Source: Saccharibacillus soli
Lineage (GTDB): Bacteria; Bacillota; Bacilli; Paenibacillales; Paenibacillaceae
Direction of reading: 5' to 3'
Length of the DNA: 64,000 bases
Assembly (NCBI GenBank): GCA_002189105.1
Contig: NIOB01000007.1
Coordinates: 186,001-250,000 of the forward strand
Below the pieces are notes generated by a model that saw only the letters and a program-made list of their open reading frames with translations, had not been told where the DNA came from and did not search any database. Positions 8,376 through 16,860 of the stretch are shown here, piece by piece (position 1 is the first letter of the stretch; each line of letters opens with the position of its first letter). Made by a program: the position numbers and the translations under genes.

Positions 8376-10784
8376 TCATTCGACAACGAGGATACGCGGT
8401 GAGGTCTTACGGATCAGACCTGAAGATAGCCATGACCCCATCGCTGCGGCAGGGATGCTGATACAGGCGATCAGGATTACGCCACCGCGATTAAATACGA
8501 GAGGCAGATCCACCATGCCATAGCCGGACAGGACATGCTCCAGAATCATCGGGAGGGCGTAGACGCCGAGTACAATGCCGAGCATCGCTCCGAATGCAGC
8601 CAGGACCGAGATGCCGAGTGCTACCGAACGGCGGATGCTGCCCGAAGACATGCCCACTGATTTGTAAATGCCGTACGTTTTGAGTTCTTTGCGAATATGA
8701 ATAAGGCAAATGCTGTAGATGATGATAAGCATTACCGACACGAATAACAGTCCCATAAACGACATGGGGAGCATCAGGTTGGCAGCCGCTTCGCTAAATA
8801 CGGAATCGAGCAGCGTCTTCTGTGTAGCCGCGCTGATTGATCCGGAGTATTCGCTGTTCAGCTCCTGCACGACTGCATCCGAGCGGCTTGGGTCATTGAG
8901 ATTGATATAAGCGACATCGCTGGCGCTGAAGGCCGGATGATCTTTCTGCACGGTCGCTGCAAGAATACGTACGGAATTGGACGAATTGGCGACCGATTGA
9001 TAGATTCCCGTGACCGTCAGTGTGTGCGATTTGCCTTCTACATACAGCTCTACCGTGTCGCCGAGATTTTTATTCAGCGATTTGGCCACGTTTACCCCAA
9101 TCGCAATCTCGTTTTTGCTGACGGGATTCTGACCTTCGAGTACGGCGAAACCAATGTCGCTATAACGACCTTCGACGATGCTGATGACCAGGCTTATCGG
9201 ATCGATGGTCTTGGCGGCAGCCGTTGACTTTTCTGCTTCGATGACACCAGTGACGCCGTCATGCCAAGATACATTTTTGATCCGGTCATCTGCCGATAAT
9301 CGTTCTTCAAATTTGCTTTTTGAGAATGTGGAAGGATTAAATACCCGAACCGTGATATTGGAATTATCGTATCCCCACTGGGGTGACGTCCGCTGAATGT
9401 TCATGACACTGCTGAGTACGATGTAGCCGAGCACCAGTACGGCTGATGTAACCATAGCGAGAATCATCAGGAGCGAGGATGTCTTTACATTTTTGAGAAT
9501 ATTGCGTGTGCCTACTACCCATACCGCCGGAAGTTTGCCAAAGCCGAACAGCTTGCGTCCAGAAGCGCCGATTCCGCGCGACTCGCGTCGGCTATCGTTC
9601 TCGGACATCCCGTAACGGATCGCTTGCACCGGCGCAATCCCACGCGTACGTCTGCCATATATCCACACACATAGCAGCACAAGCAGCAGGATCAACAAAC
9701 CTGTCCATGCCGCTGCGTTCATGCCGCTCAACTGAAGGGGATGGGTGTCTGTCTTGAGATAGGAGAGCGTGCTGTCTACAATCAAACGAGATAAAAAGCG
9801 ACTTAGGATCAATCCCGGTACGATGGCGATTACGGACAAAAATGTGTACTGGATCAGATACACCCCAATTGTCTGGCGCGAAGTCAGCCCAAGCGACTTG
9901 AGGACGCCGATTGTCCGATACTGCGTCAGAATGGCATCTGCAATCGTAAAGCCAATGGTGAATAGTGCAATCGCTATCATGACCACAGCCAGGAAGATCA
10001 TGACAAAGCCAATCACCTTGTTGAGAATCAAATAGAACGAAGAGATCTCGTCGAAGCTCATTACCGTTTCCAGATAGGGAGAGCCAAGCGATTGTTCAAA
10101 GGAGGTCCAGTAGCTCTGACGATCCGAGTAGTTGTCGTAGCGGATGCCCATCATATACGAACCCACTGTGTTGGGTGTAGATGGTAGAGCCTGATAATCG
10201 GAGTCATTCATCCAAATCCGCGATTCGGTTGAGAATGGTCCTCCATAAGGAACATCAATGACCACGGCGGACACGTTCAGATCCACATTTCCGCGATCTG
10301 TCTGGAATGACAGCTTGTCACCGACAGCAATGTTGTGGGAATACGCGAGCGAGGTGGGAATCCAGACCGTTCCTTTTCCCGGTGTCGCACCTGGATTTCC
10401 TTGTGCAGTCAGCAGTTCATCCACACCAAGGGGAAGCTCAGGAGTATCCATCATGAATAGCAGTACGTTCGGAATATCATTCCCCTTGTACGAGACACCG
10501 GCCAGCGTGCGATAGGCAAGCAGCTTTGATACCTTAACACCCTGCTGCGAACTCCAGAACTCATGGATCTGCTGGGGATCTTGTAGGCCATGGTCCATAC
10601 GCAGAATGTCATGTGAACCGTTGGTTTTCTTGTGCATACTTGTGAATAAATGATCGGTATTGGAGATCAGGATGACCGAAGTCGATAGCAGCAGGGTGGA
10701 TAACAGGATTAATAAAGCAATCAGGAAATTTTGGGTTTTGCGTTTGCGCAGATTAGCGAGACAGAGTTTCCACACGGCGTACAT
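8376..10784 (-). CDS. FtsX-type ABC transporter permease
   Basis: An 802-residue membrane protein of the MacB/LolC/FtsX superfamily. It shows a membrane segment at the N-terminus, a large extracellular region (about 45-270), three closely spaced segments around 275-380, then the same pattern again (segment, extracellular region, three segments) at the C-terminus, so two FtsX halves. ATG at 10784 has AAAGGAG eight bases upstream; a longer frame starting at 10850 lacks this. It overlaps the end of the ATPase gene by 32 bases, so the two are co-translated. Such pairs export or remove peptides, lipids or antibiotics without a periplasmic partner. The neighbouring two-component genes suggest induction by envelope stress; the substrate is unknown. 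Confidence 0.9.
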   Translation of the reverse strand: MYAVWKLCLANLRKRKTQNFLIALLILLSTLLLSTSVILISNTDHLFTSMHKKTNGSHDILRMDHGLQDPQQIHEFWSSQQGVKVSKLLAYRTLAGVSYKGNDIPNVLLFMMDTPELPLGVDELLTAQGNPGATPGKGTVWIPTSLAYSHNIAVGDKLSFQTDRGNVDLNVSAVVIDVPYGGPFSTESRIWMNDSDYQALPSTPNTVGSYMMGIRYDNYSDRQSYWTSFEQSLGSPYLETVMSFDEISSFYLILNKVIGFVMIFLAVVMIAIALFTIGFTIADAILTQYRTIGVLKSLGLTSRQTIGVYLIQYTFLSVIAIVPGLILSRFLSRLIVDSTLSYLKTDTHPLQLSGMNAAAWTGLLILLLVLLCVWIYGRRTRGIAPVQAIRYGMSENDSRRESRGIGASGRKLFGFGKLPAVWVVGTRNILKNVKTSSLLMILAMVTSAVLVLGYIVLSSVMNIQRTSPQWGYDNSNITVRVFNPSTFSKSKFEERLSADDRIKNVSWHDGVTGVIEAEKSTAAAKTIDPISLVISIVEGRYSDIGFAVLEGQNPVSKNEIAIGVNVAKSLNKNLGDTVELYVEGKSHTLTVTGIYQSVANSSNSVRILAATVQKDHPAFSASDVAYINLNDPSRSDAVVQELNSEYSGSISAATQKTLLDSVFSEAAANLMLPMSFMGLLFVSVMLIIIYSICLIHIRKELKTYGIYKSVGMSSGSIRRSVALGISVLAAFGAMLGIVLGVYALPMILEHVLSGYGMVDLPLVFNRGGVILIACISIPAAAMGSWLSSGLIRKTSPRILVVE

Positions 10785-11547
10785 GGCGCTGCTCCTTTCC
10801 CGAGATAAAAGCGAAAATGGCTTCTTCACGGCCGGCAGACGTTTGTTCATCGTATTTGGCGAAATCCAGAATGCCTGATACTTTCCCGTCGCTTATGTAA
10901 ATCAACCGATCCGCTCGGCAGGCGGCTCTGATGTCATGCGTAACCATGACGACGGACTGGCCTTTTCGGTTGAGATCGGTTAAGATGTCCAGCACAGCCT
11001 GACCATGTTCCATATTCAGACTGCCTGTAGGTTCATCCGCGAACACGACTTCCGGATCATTAATCAAGGCGCGAGCAATGGCGGCACGCTGCTGCTGTCC
11101 ACCAGATGTCTGAGCCGGCAGCCGATTTCTCTGTGCGTCAATATCCATTGCTGTCATCAAGGATTCCGTCTTTTCGCGTACCTCATTTTTTTTGCCGCCA
11201 GCAATATAACCCGGCAGCGCGATATTTTCCGCAAAAGTCAGATCCGGCACCAGATTGATGCTCTGGTAGACGTAGCCAATCTGGTGCGTGCGGAACGTGG
11301 AGAGCTGCTTCTCGTTGTAGGCATCGATTCGCTGTTGCCGAAAATATACTTCGCCCGTGGTGATTCCATCCAGACCACTGAGCATATACAGCAGCGTCGA
11401 TTTGCCTGATCCCGAATTGCCCATAATCACGGTGAAGTCACCTTCGTAGACATCCAAGTTAAGATTTTTGATGGCATGAAACTGTTCACTGCCCGTCGAA
11501 TAGGTCTTACAGAGATTTGAAGCGCGCAGAATGATCGGTTTGTTCAT
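10753..11547 (-). CDS. ABC transporter ATP-binding protein (MacB/LolD family)
   Basis: A 264-residue ATPase with Walker [10 protein letters not shown], signature [15 protein letters not shown] (a variant of LSGGQ), Walker [10 protein letters not shown] and the H-loop VTHD. The family partners FtsX-type permeases, here the overlapping downstream gene. GGGAGG lies seven bases before the ATG. The C-terminal extension of about 25 residues beyond the usual domain end is encoded in the overlap with the permease. Two-component genes lie immediately upstream in the same orientation. Confidence 0.93.
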   Translation of the reverse strand: MNKPIILRASNLCKTYSTGSEQFHAIKNLNLDVYEGDFTVIMGNSGSGKSTLLYMLSGLDGITTGEVYFRQQRIDAYNEKQLSTFRTHQIGYVYQSINLVPDLTFAENIALPGYIAGGKKNEVREKTESLMTAMDIDAQRNRLPAQTSGGQQQRAAIARALINDPEVVFADEPTGSLNMEHGQAVLDILTDLNRKGQSVVMVTHDIRAACRADRLIYISDGKVSGILDFAKYDEQTSAGREEAIFAFISGKEQRHVRRVETLSR

Positions 11548-11610
11548 GGCTAGGCCTCCCGCATATTGGCTATATGCTCACTTTAGCAGAGCAATCTTTC
11601 GCAATTCTGA

Positions 11611-11632
11611 CAGAAATCTTAATAAAGTCTTA
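11611..11632 (-). promoter_or_regulatory. candidate response-regulator operator upstream of the ABC genes
   Basis: On the minus strand the heptad-like word TAAGA occurs twice, at 11628-11632 and 11617-11621, exactly 11 bases apart, about 70 bases before the ATPase start. OmpR/PhoB-type regulators commonly bind 11-bp spaced direct repeats, and such a regulator is encoded next door. No convincing -35/-10 pair was found nearby. The assignment is inference. Confidence 0.4.
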
Positions 11633-11700
11633 CATCGTCATGGGTTAAGGTACTCGGATGGCGACTGCTGGAGATAATGCGAGTTCGACCATGGCAAGAA

Positions 11701-11721
11701 GCCGCCCAAACAGCGGGCGGC
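11701..11721 (-). terminator. GC-rich hairpin directly after the sensor kinase stop
   Basis: A 7-bp stem of GCCGCCC/GGGCGGC follows the kinase stop codon by a few bases. The downstream T-run on the minus strand is poor, so termination may be partial, allowing some read-through into the ABC genes. Confidence 0.45.
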
Positions 11722-11723
11722 GA

Positions 11724-13289
11724 TCAACAAAGGGGAAGGGTAAATCGGAAGACCGTACCTTTTCCCTTGCGGCTTTGAAAAGAGAGTGAGCCTCCGTGTG
11801 CTTCTATAATCGTCTTGCAAATCGACAAGCCCAATCCATTTCCGTCGTTTTTGCGAGCCAAGGGGGATAAGGACTCCATGAGAGACAGAGAGGTTTCATC
11901 GGGCGCTGTATTTCCCTTGTAGGCGCGTTCAAAGATAAAGGGCATATCGACAGGATCAATTCCCGTTCCCGTATCCGCGACATCCACACGAACAAAACCA
12001 GGTTCCAGTTCAAAGCCAATGGAGACCGTGTCACCGGAGCGCGTATGCTTGAGTGCATTGGAGACCAGATTCGAGATCACCTGTTCAAGTCGGTTGACGT
12101 CTGCCCGAATTAATACGTTCGGGATTCCGAACATCCCTGCGGAGATTTCGTCAGTCAGCGAGGCCTGTGCGTATTGAGCGGAAGGCCCCTGGTAGGCAAC
12201 TCCAGAGGAAGTGATGTCTCGCTTAACCGTGCGCAGAATATCCCGAAATGCGTCCTCGCTATAGACTTCCACCAATGTAATCGAGATCTGCCCCAGCTCG
12301 CTCAGGGCGTGCACAAGCAGGTCGTCAGTCAGCCGAACCATTCGATCCGTATGCGTCCGCATCACTCCAACATAATCGAGTACCTCACTCATCTCCGTGC
12401 ACGATCCTTCTTCCATAACTTCGATATAGGCCTTGAGCGCAGTCAACGGCGTCTTGAGATCATGGGAAATGTCGGTGACCAATTCCTTCTGCATGCGTTC
12501 CCGGCGTACGCGTTCGCGGTGCAGGTACAGAATCTCCAAGCGCATCTGGTCAAAGGCGGCATACAGTTCTCCCATTTCATCCGGCTCTGGATATTCGGAC
12601 TTTTGATTGTATTCGCCCTTTAAAATGGACTCTGCCGCCTGCTTGAGCGAATTCAGCGGCTTGACAGTTCGGCGCCCGAGATTCTGGTGAAAGTGAAGAG
12701 TCGTCCAGGCCAATAGCAGCAGGAGAGCGGCCAATACGATCAGAGGCCAGAGGATTTGCTTGTTTTCATGGGATGCCACGACTGTCGAAGTCTCCAGCGT
12801 AAATAAGGCATTGCCCGTCTGCATGCCGCTAGCCTCTTCAACAAGGGGAAAAGCAATCTGGACGTGCTCTGTGTCGGTCGAAGCAGACAGGTCGTAATGC
12901 AGCGCCGTGCGCAGATCGATCGAATCGGACTTTGTACCGGCAGGGGTCTTGGAGATGGATGAGGCTGTGTCCCGTGAAGCGGGTAGGCCAGAGTCAAATA
13001 AGACGGTGCCATAGAGATCAACAAGTTTGAGCTCTGAACTGATTAGGCGGCACTGCCGAGTCAGAGCTTCACGAACCTGACTGTCCTGCTTGACCTTCTC
13101 CAGTCCTATTTGTTCCAATTGAAACCGGATATTGCCGGTGACCAGCCGCGCCTCATTGACCGGCAGACGATTGGAGGGGGAGGAATCCTCTGTTGTGGCG
13201 ATAAGCAGCCACAGCACACTGGAGAGAATCAGCAGAAGTTGAACCAGGATGAACACGGTCTTTTGGCGAATCCACTTTCTTATGGACAT
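11724..13289 (-). CDS. Sensor histidine kinase (HAMP, HisKA, HATPase)
   Basis: A 521-residue membrane kinase. Membrane segments lie at about 11-31 and 180-200 and enclose an extracellular domain of about 150 residues. A HAMP domain follows, then HisKA with ISHDLKTPLTALKAYIEV (His276), an N-box (LVSNALKHT) and G-boxes (DTGTGI, GNGLGLSI). The ATG overlaps the last ten bases of the response regulator gene, so the two are translationally coupled. The extracellular domain is larger than in BceS-type kinases, which sense through their transporter, so this one may sense directly. It probably controls the downstream FtsX-type ABC exporter. Confidence 0.93.
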   Translation of the reverse strand: MSIRKWIRQKTVFILVQLLLILSSVLWLLIATTEDSSPSNRLPVNEARLVTGNIRFQLEQIGLEKVKQDSQVREALTRQCRLISSELKLVDLYGTVLFDSGLPASRDTASSISKTPAGTKSDSIDLRTALHYDLSASTDTEHVQIAFPLVEEASGMQTGNALFTLETSTVVASHENKQILWPLIVLAALLLLLAWTTLHFHQNLGRRTVKPLNSLKQAAESILKGEYNQKSEYPEPDEMGELYAAFDQMRLEILYLHRERVRRERMQKELVTDISHDLKTPLTALKAYIEVMEEGSCTEMSEVLDYVGVMRTHTDRMVRLTDDLLVHALSELGQISITLVEVYSEDAFRDILRTVKRDITSSGVAYQGPSAQYAQASLTDEISAGMFGIPNVLIRADVNRLEQVISNLVSNALKHTRSGDTVSIGFELEPGFVRVDVADTGTGIDPVDMPFIFERAYKGNTAPDETSLSLMESLSPLARKNDGNGLGLSICKTIIEAHGGSLSFQSRKGKGTVFRFTLPLC

Positions 13290-13990
13290 AGCTTATAACC
13301 TACACCCCACACCGTTTTGAGATAACGAGGGTCGGAGGGATGGTCTTCGATCTTCTCCCGTATGCGGCGTACGTAGACACTAACGGTATTATCATCTACG
13401 TATTGATCGTAACCCCAGACCCGGTTCAGCAATTCGGCTTTGGAAAATACGCGATTCTGATTTTCAGCCAGTACGAGCAGCAGATCGAATTCTTTGGCGG
13501 ACAGGGAGATGTCACGTCCACGAACGCAGACGCGGTGTTCGTTCTTCCTGATGGATAACTCTCCGATCCATAGTGGGGCATTGGCGCGTTCGGACGAAGG
13601 AGCAGCAGGGGGCGTTATTTTGTCGTAGCGGCGGAAGTGAGCCTGGATACGTGCCAGCAGCTCGCTAAGGGAGAAGGGTTTGGTCATGTAGTCATCAGCG
13701 CCAAATCCCAGTCCCAATACCTTGTCGGTGTCGTTTCCACGGGCGCTGAGAATCAGAATGGGCGTTTCCCTCGTTTTGCGAATGTGACGACATAACTCCA
13801 GCCCATCCATATCCGGCAGCGTCAGATCGAGGATGATGTAGTCCGGTTCAAGAAGGTCGATCATATGTAGGCCATCTGCTGCATTGTCGGCAGCGGCGAC
13901 TTCCAGTCCACGTTTTTCCATGTAGTTTTTGATAATGCGGGAAATATCGCGTTCATCTTCGATCACTACGATTTTTTTGCTTTGATTCAT
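13280..13990 (-). CDS. OmpR/PhoB-family response regulator
   Basis: Receiver domain with acidic pair Glu-Asp in VIEDE, phospho-acceptor Asp55 (counting from the chosen start) in ILDLTLPDMDG and the conserved Lys in DYMTKPFS, followed by a winged-helix DNA-binding domain ending RYLKTVWGVGYKL. ATG at 13990 is chosen because AGGAG lies seven bases upstream; an ATG two codons earlier is too close to it. It is the first gene of the minus-strand cluster regulator, kinase, ATPase, permease. The 258-base gap upstream (13991-14248) holds only its presumed promoter and the subtilase terminator. Confidence 0.94.
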   Translation of the reverse strand: MNQSKKIVVIEDERDISRIIKNYMEKRGLEVAAADNAADGLHMIDLLEPDYIILDLTLPDMDGLELCRHIRKTRETPILILSARGNDTDKVLGLGFGADDYMTKPFSLSELLARIQAHFRRYDKITPPAAPSSERANAPLWIGELSIRKNEHRVCVRGRDISLSAKEFDLLLVLAENQNRVFSKAELLNRVWGYDQYVDDNTVSVYVRRIREKIEDHPSDPRYLKTVWGVGYKLCP

Positions 13991-14155
13991 GCGCATACTC
14001 CTATCTCTATTGCGACTTTTTCTACGTTAACCTTACCAGAATAATTTAACAAAAGATGATTCTTCATTCATTATTTTTGTTGATTTGTTGATTGATTCCA
14101 GCGGACAATGAATCTCATTCGCGGAATATTCAAATTCAGTATGCGGTCAATCCAA

Positions 14156-14200
14156 TAAGAGCCTGTCTCTGAAGTGATTCAGAGACAGGCTCTTTTGATC
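14156..14200 (-). terminator. terminator hairpin downstream of the subtilase gene
   Basis: A 15-bp near-perfect stem (14159-14173 with 14178-14192, loop GTGA). The U-tract is better in the plus direction (TTTT) than in the minus direction (TTATT), but the only gene ending here is the minus-strand protease. The 3' half matches the terminator at 8241-8285 in 21 of 22 positions. Confidence 0.7.
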
Positions 14201-14248
14201 CGTCGCATCCTTTAGATTGAAGGACGGGTTTCCTGATGAGTGATGCAT

Positions 14249-15484
14249 TTATTTGGCGAGGTCGTCGAGCAGACGATCAAACGAAATCAGACCATATCCA
14301 TATTGAGGATCGCGTCCCGCTGTACCGAGATCGGTTGTGCTGTTCCGGAGTGCGGAGCGGACTTGGTCGGGAGTGAGTGTAGGATCAGCCTGCTTCAGTA
14401 CGGCTACCATGCCGCTGACGAAGGGAGCAGCTACAGAGGTTCCATCGCCCACTTTATATTTGCCGGATGTGCTGCTGCTGACGATACCTACGCCTGGCGC
14501 AGCTAATTCAACTTCACTGCCTGTACCCGAGAACGCAGCGCGGTGCAGATCAGAATCGACGGCGGCAATGGTGATGGTCTCCGGCGATTTGGCTGGAAAC
14601 GCGAGCGTGTCGCCGCTGCCATCCGCCGTGCCGTTATTGCCAGCAGCCACGATGACGGTAATGCCCTGTTCTTTGGCTTTGACCAGGAGATCATCGATGG
14701 CCGGGGACTCCTGCGGGAAAGAAAGCGACAGATTGATAATGTCCATATGCTGACGGATTGCCCAATCCAGTCCTTGAGCCAGCGTTTCGGTTGATCCGTT
14801 GCCGTCTTTGTCCATAACCTTTACAGCATATAGGGAAGCGTCCGGAGCGACTCCCTTGTAAGCTTTGCCTTTGGCTCCGATAATGCCTGCGACGAAGGTT
14901 CCATGTCCATTGTCGTCTTCATAAGAAGACACACCTGCTACGGTTGATGCTCCGCCGCTGATCTTCAGCCCGGACTTTTCGGATACACCCGTATCCAGAA
15001 TCGCAATTTTGACGCCTTTACCCGTGAAGCCTGCTTGAGCGGCATCGGCGGCTTCCACCTCGTTATAGCCCCACTGTCCCTGTTTGATCTTGGCAGCGGA
15101 AGAAATAGGGGTAGTTGGAGAAGACGGGTCGCCGGACAGGTTGGAAGTCTGCGGAAGACCGTTGTATTCTTTGCTGTGTTCGATGGAAGCAATGGAATCA
15201 TGGGCAGACAACTTGGCCAGACCTTCCGCATCGGTACGCAGCGACATCATGTTCATGTCCCAATAGATATGGTAATCCAGATCATGAATGACGCCCAACG
15301 CTGCGCGTTCACCAGTTTGGTCGGTGTATCTTACAAAAATGTCGAAGATTGTATTTTGTCGAATTCCGTCTTGGGCTTCTGGGATACGGTTCGCTGGAAT
15401 ATGGAAGCTAAGGAACGAAAGTGAAAGAAGAAGCGCCGAAAGGAGAACCGAGAAACCTTTTTTTGAATGTTTAAGATTGTTCAT
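14249..15484 (-). CDS. Secreted S8 (subtilisin-family) serine protease
   Basis: 411 residues. A signal peptide covers about 1-30 and is followed by an inhibitor-I9-like propeptide (about 45-105). The catalytic domain shows the full triad: Asp164 in AILDTGV, His194 in NGHGTFVAGI and Ser350 in GTSVAAPFVSGM, with oxyanion Asn283 in AAGNNG. The length fits an extracellular subtilase without extra C-terminal domains. The ATG follows AAAGGCGG by ten bases. It is monocistronic and divergent from rpiA. The role is probably protein scavenging; the substrate cannot be told from sequence. Confidence 0.95.
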   Translation of the reverse strand: MNNLKHSKKGFSVLLSALLLSLSFLSFHIPANRIPEAQDGIRQNTIFDIFVRYTDQTGERAALGVIHDLDYHIYWDMNMMSLRTDAEGLAKLSAHDSIASIEHSKEYNGLPQTSNLSGDPSSPTTPISSAAKIKQGQWGYNEVEAADAAQAGFTGKGVKIAILDTGVSEKSGLKISGGASTVAGVSSYEDDNGHGTFVAGIIGAKGKAYKGVAPDASLYAVKVMDKDGNGSTETLAQGLDWAIRQHMDIINLSLSFPQESPAIDDLLVKAKEQGITVIVAAGNNGTADGSGDTLAFPAKSPETITIAAVDSDLHRAAFSGTGSEVELAAPGVGIVSSSTSGKYKVGDGTSVAAPFVSGMVAVLKQADPTLTPDQVRSALRNSTTDLGTAGRDPQYGYGLISFDRLLDDLAK

Positions 15485-15542
15485 GTATGATTACCGCCTT
15501 TTCATGACATTTTTCGATTTTATTCGTTGAACTTATTATCGG

Positions 15543-15554
15543 GTTGTGCACAAC
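15543..15554. promoter_or_regulatory. 12-bp perfect palindrome between subtilase and rpiA
   Basis: GTTGTGCACAAC lies 59 bases upstream of the protease start within the AT-rich divergent gap (15485-15753). The position suits a dimeric regulator of the protease gene, but there is one copy only and no known consensus is matched. Confidence 0.25.
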
Positions 15555-15753
15555 TTGTTTCAAGGGGTTTATTTGAAAAAATACAAAAATATTTTAAAAT
15601 ACGATTATTTTCGACAAAAACACAGCGTGACCATGTTCAATGTGAACGAGCGGGAAGTTGTAAGAAATAAACACTGTCGCGGGAAATTTTTTTGTCATAC
15701 AATGGATAAGGAAGGTTTTTTACAAAATGTCGAATCGGGACGGAGTGGTAGAG

Positions 15754-16425
15754 ATGAATACGAAAAAGTTGGCCGCTGAACGGGCGGTAGAAGCAATAGA
15801 AGAGGATATGACGGTTGGGCTTGGAACGGGTTCGACGGCTTATTTTGCGATTGAGAAACTGGGTGAGCGGGTGAGCGGTGGATTGAAGATTCGGGCGGTC
15901 GCTACCTCGAAACGTTCGGAAGAGCAGGCGTTGGGATTGGGAATCCCGATTGTTCCGTTTGCGGAAGTGGGAATTATCGACATTACGATTGATGGCGCCG
16001 ATGAAGTCGATCGTCATCTTCAGCTGATTAAGGGCGGCGGTGGTGCGCTGCTGCGCGAGAAAATTGTCGCAGCCCGCAGTGCCAAAATGTTCGTTATCGT
16101 GGGGGAAGACAAGTTGGTCGAGACTCTCGGCGCTTTTCCGCTTCCAGTCGAGATTGTGCCTTTTGCCCATGAATGGACGCTGGACGCACTGAAAGCGCTA
16201 CAGTTAAACCCTGAGCTGAGACTTGCCGACGATGGAACGTTATATGTGACCGACAATGGGAATTACATCGCGGACTGCCGCGCAGTAGCAATCGAGGACC
16301 CGGCTGACCTGCATGAAAAGCTGAACGCAATCCCCGGTGTTGTCGAGAACGGCTTATTTGTCGATCTGGCTCATACGGTCATTGTGGGCCGCGAAGATGG
16401 CAGCATCGATACCTTGACTCGATAG
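15754..16425 (+). CDS. rpiA: Ribose-5-phosphate isomerase A
   Basis: Interconverts ribose 5-phosphate and ribulose 5-phosphate in the pentose phosphate pathway. Family motifs are present: GLGTGSTAYFAI (phosphate-binding loop), TIDGADEVD, KGGGGALLREKIV and the C-terminal GVVENGLF. The ATG at 15754 begins MNTKKLAAERAVE, which aligns with the usual RpiA start, and has GGAG eight bases upstream. An in-frame ATG at 15727 behind AAGGAAGG would add nine residues and cannot be excluded. The gene stands alone. Confidence 0.95.
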   Translation: MNTKKLAAERAVEAIEEDMTVGLGTGSTAYFAIEKLGERVSGGLKIRAVATSKRSEEQALGLGIPIVPFAEVGIIDITIDGADEVDRHLQLIKGGGGALLREKIVAARSAKMFVIVGEDKLVETLGAFPLPVEIVPFAHEWTLDALKALQLNPELRLADDGTLYVTDNGNYIADCRAVAIEDPADLHEKLNAIPGVVENGLFVDLAHTVIVGREDGSIDTLTR

Positions 16426-16465
16426 TTCAATAAGCCGCTTGCAAAAAAAAGGAGAGCGGTATTGG

Positions 16466-16685
16466 ATGGATAGCAATCAGAACCAAGAAGCCCATATGGG
16501 CACGCGGCATACATATCCGGATCTGCGAACGTGGCTGGAAGGCGAGAAGGTTCGCCTGCGCAGCGTGACGCCGCGGGATTACCATTAATTTCCTGATCGT
16601 GAACGGACAGCTGTATGATTCCATTCGTATGGGTGTACTTCGTGAAGAATGGGAAGCGCTCTACGAGAGTTCACATCAGGATTAA
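16466..16685 (+). pseudogene. GNAT acetyltransferase remnant (internal deletion with frameshift)
   Basis: A 40-codon frame from ATG 16466 ends LEGEKVRLRSVTPRDYH then stop, which is the N-terminal beta strand of a RimJ/RimL-like N-acetyltransferase. Directly after, in the +1 frame, 16587-16685 encodes NFLIVNGQLYDSIRMGVLREEW and a stop at 16683, matching the C-terminal end of the same family. About 110 residues, including the acetyl-CoA-binding region, are missing between the two. The two ends therefore look like one gene that lost its core. Other small frames here are not convincing. Confidence 0.7.
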
Positions 16686-16694
16686 TAGGCGCGT

Positions 16695-16714
16695 CAGGTT
16701 GCATGAGTAACCTG
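16695..16714. promoter_or_regulatory. inverted repeat upstream of the cobalamin-sensor operon
   Basis: CAGGTT-N8-AACCTG with perfect 6-bp arms lies about 80 bases before the short upstream frame. There is no T-run, so it is not a terminator. It could be an operator of the sensor operon. I saw no cobalamin riboswitch (no B12-box-like sequence) in this gap (16686-16856). Confidence 0.3.
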
Positions 16715-16794
16715 CATATGGGAAGATAAATGTTACGCAATATCTACAAGACGCGGATACACAATCGGCAGAACAACGGGGAGGGAATGTGCAG

Positions 16795-16860
16795 ATGGCT
16801 AGATCAGACAGAATCCATACGAGCCTATGGCTCCGCTTCCCGAGCAGGTGGTTCAGATGA
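16795..16860 (+). CDS. short upstream ORF overlapping the cobalamin sensor start
   Basis: A 21-residue frame (MARSDRIHTSLWLRFPSRWFR) with GGGGAGGG upstream; an in-frame GTG at 16789 is an alternative start. Its TGA overlaps the ATG of the next gene as ATGA, a layout typical of translational coupling. It may be a leader peptide, or may reflect an altered N-terminus of the downstream gene. It is not recognised as a known protein. Confidence 0.3.
   Translation: MARSDRIHTSLWLRFPSRWFR

Noticed and set aside
15546-15779. 77-codon frame upstream of and overlapping rpiA
   Set aside because: It has Asn/Lys/Phe-rich composition of an AT-rich intergenic region, lacks a ribosome binding site and runs into rpiA out of frame.
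16686-16856. possible cobalamin riboswitch before the B12-binding protein
   Set aside because: No B12-box-like sequence or room for the large riboswitch fold is visible; only a small inverted repeat is present.
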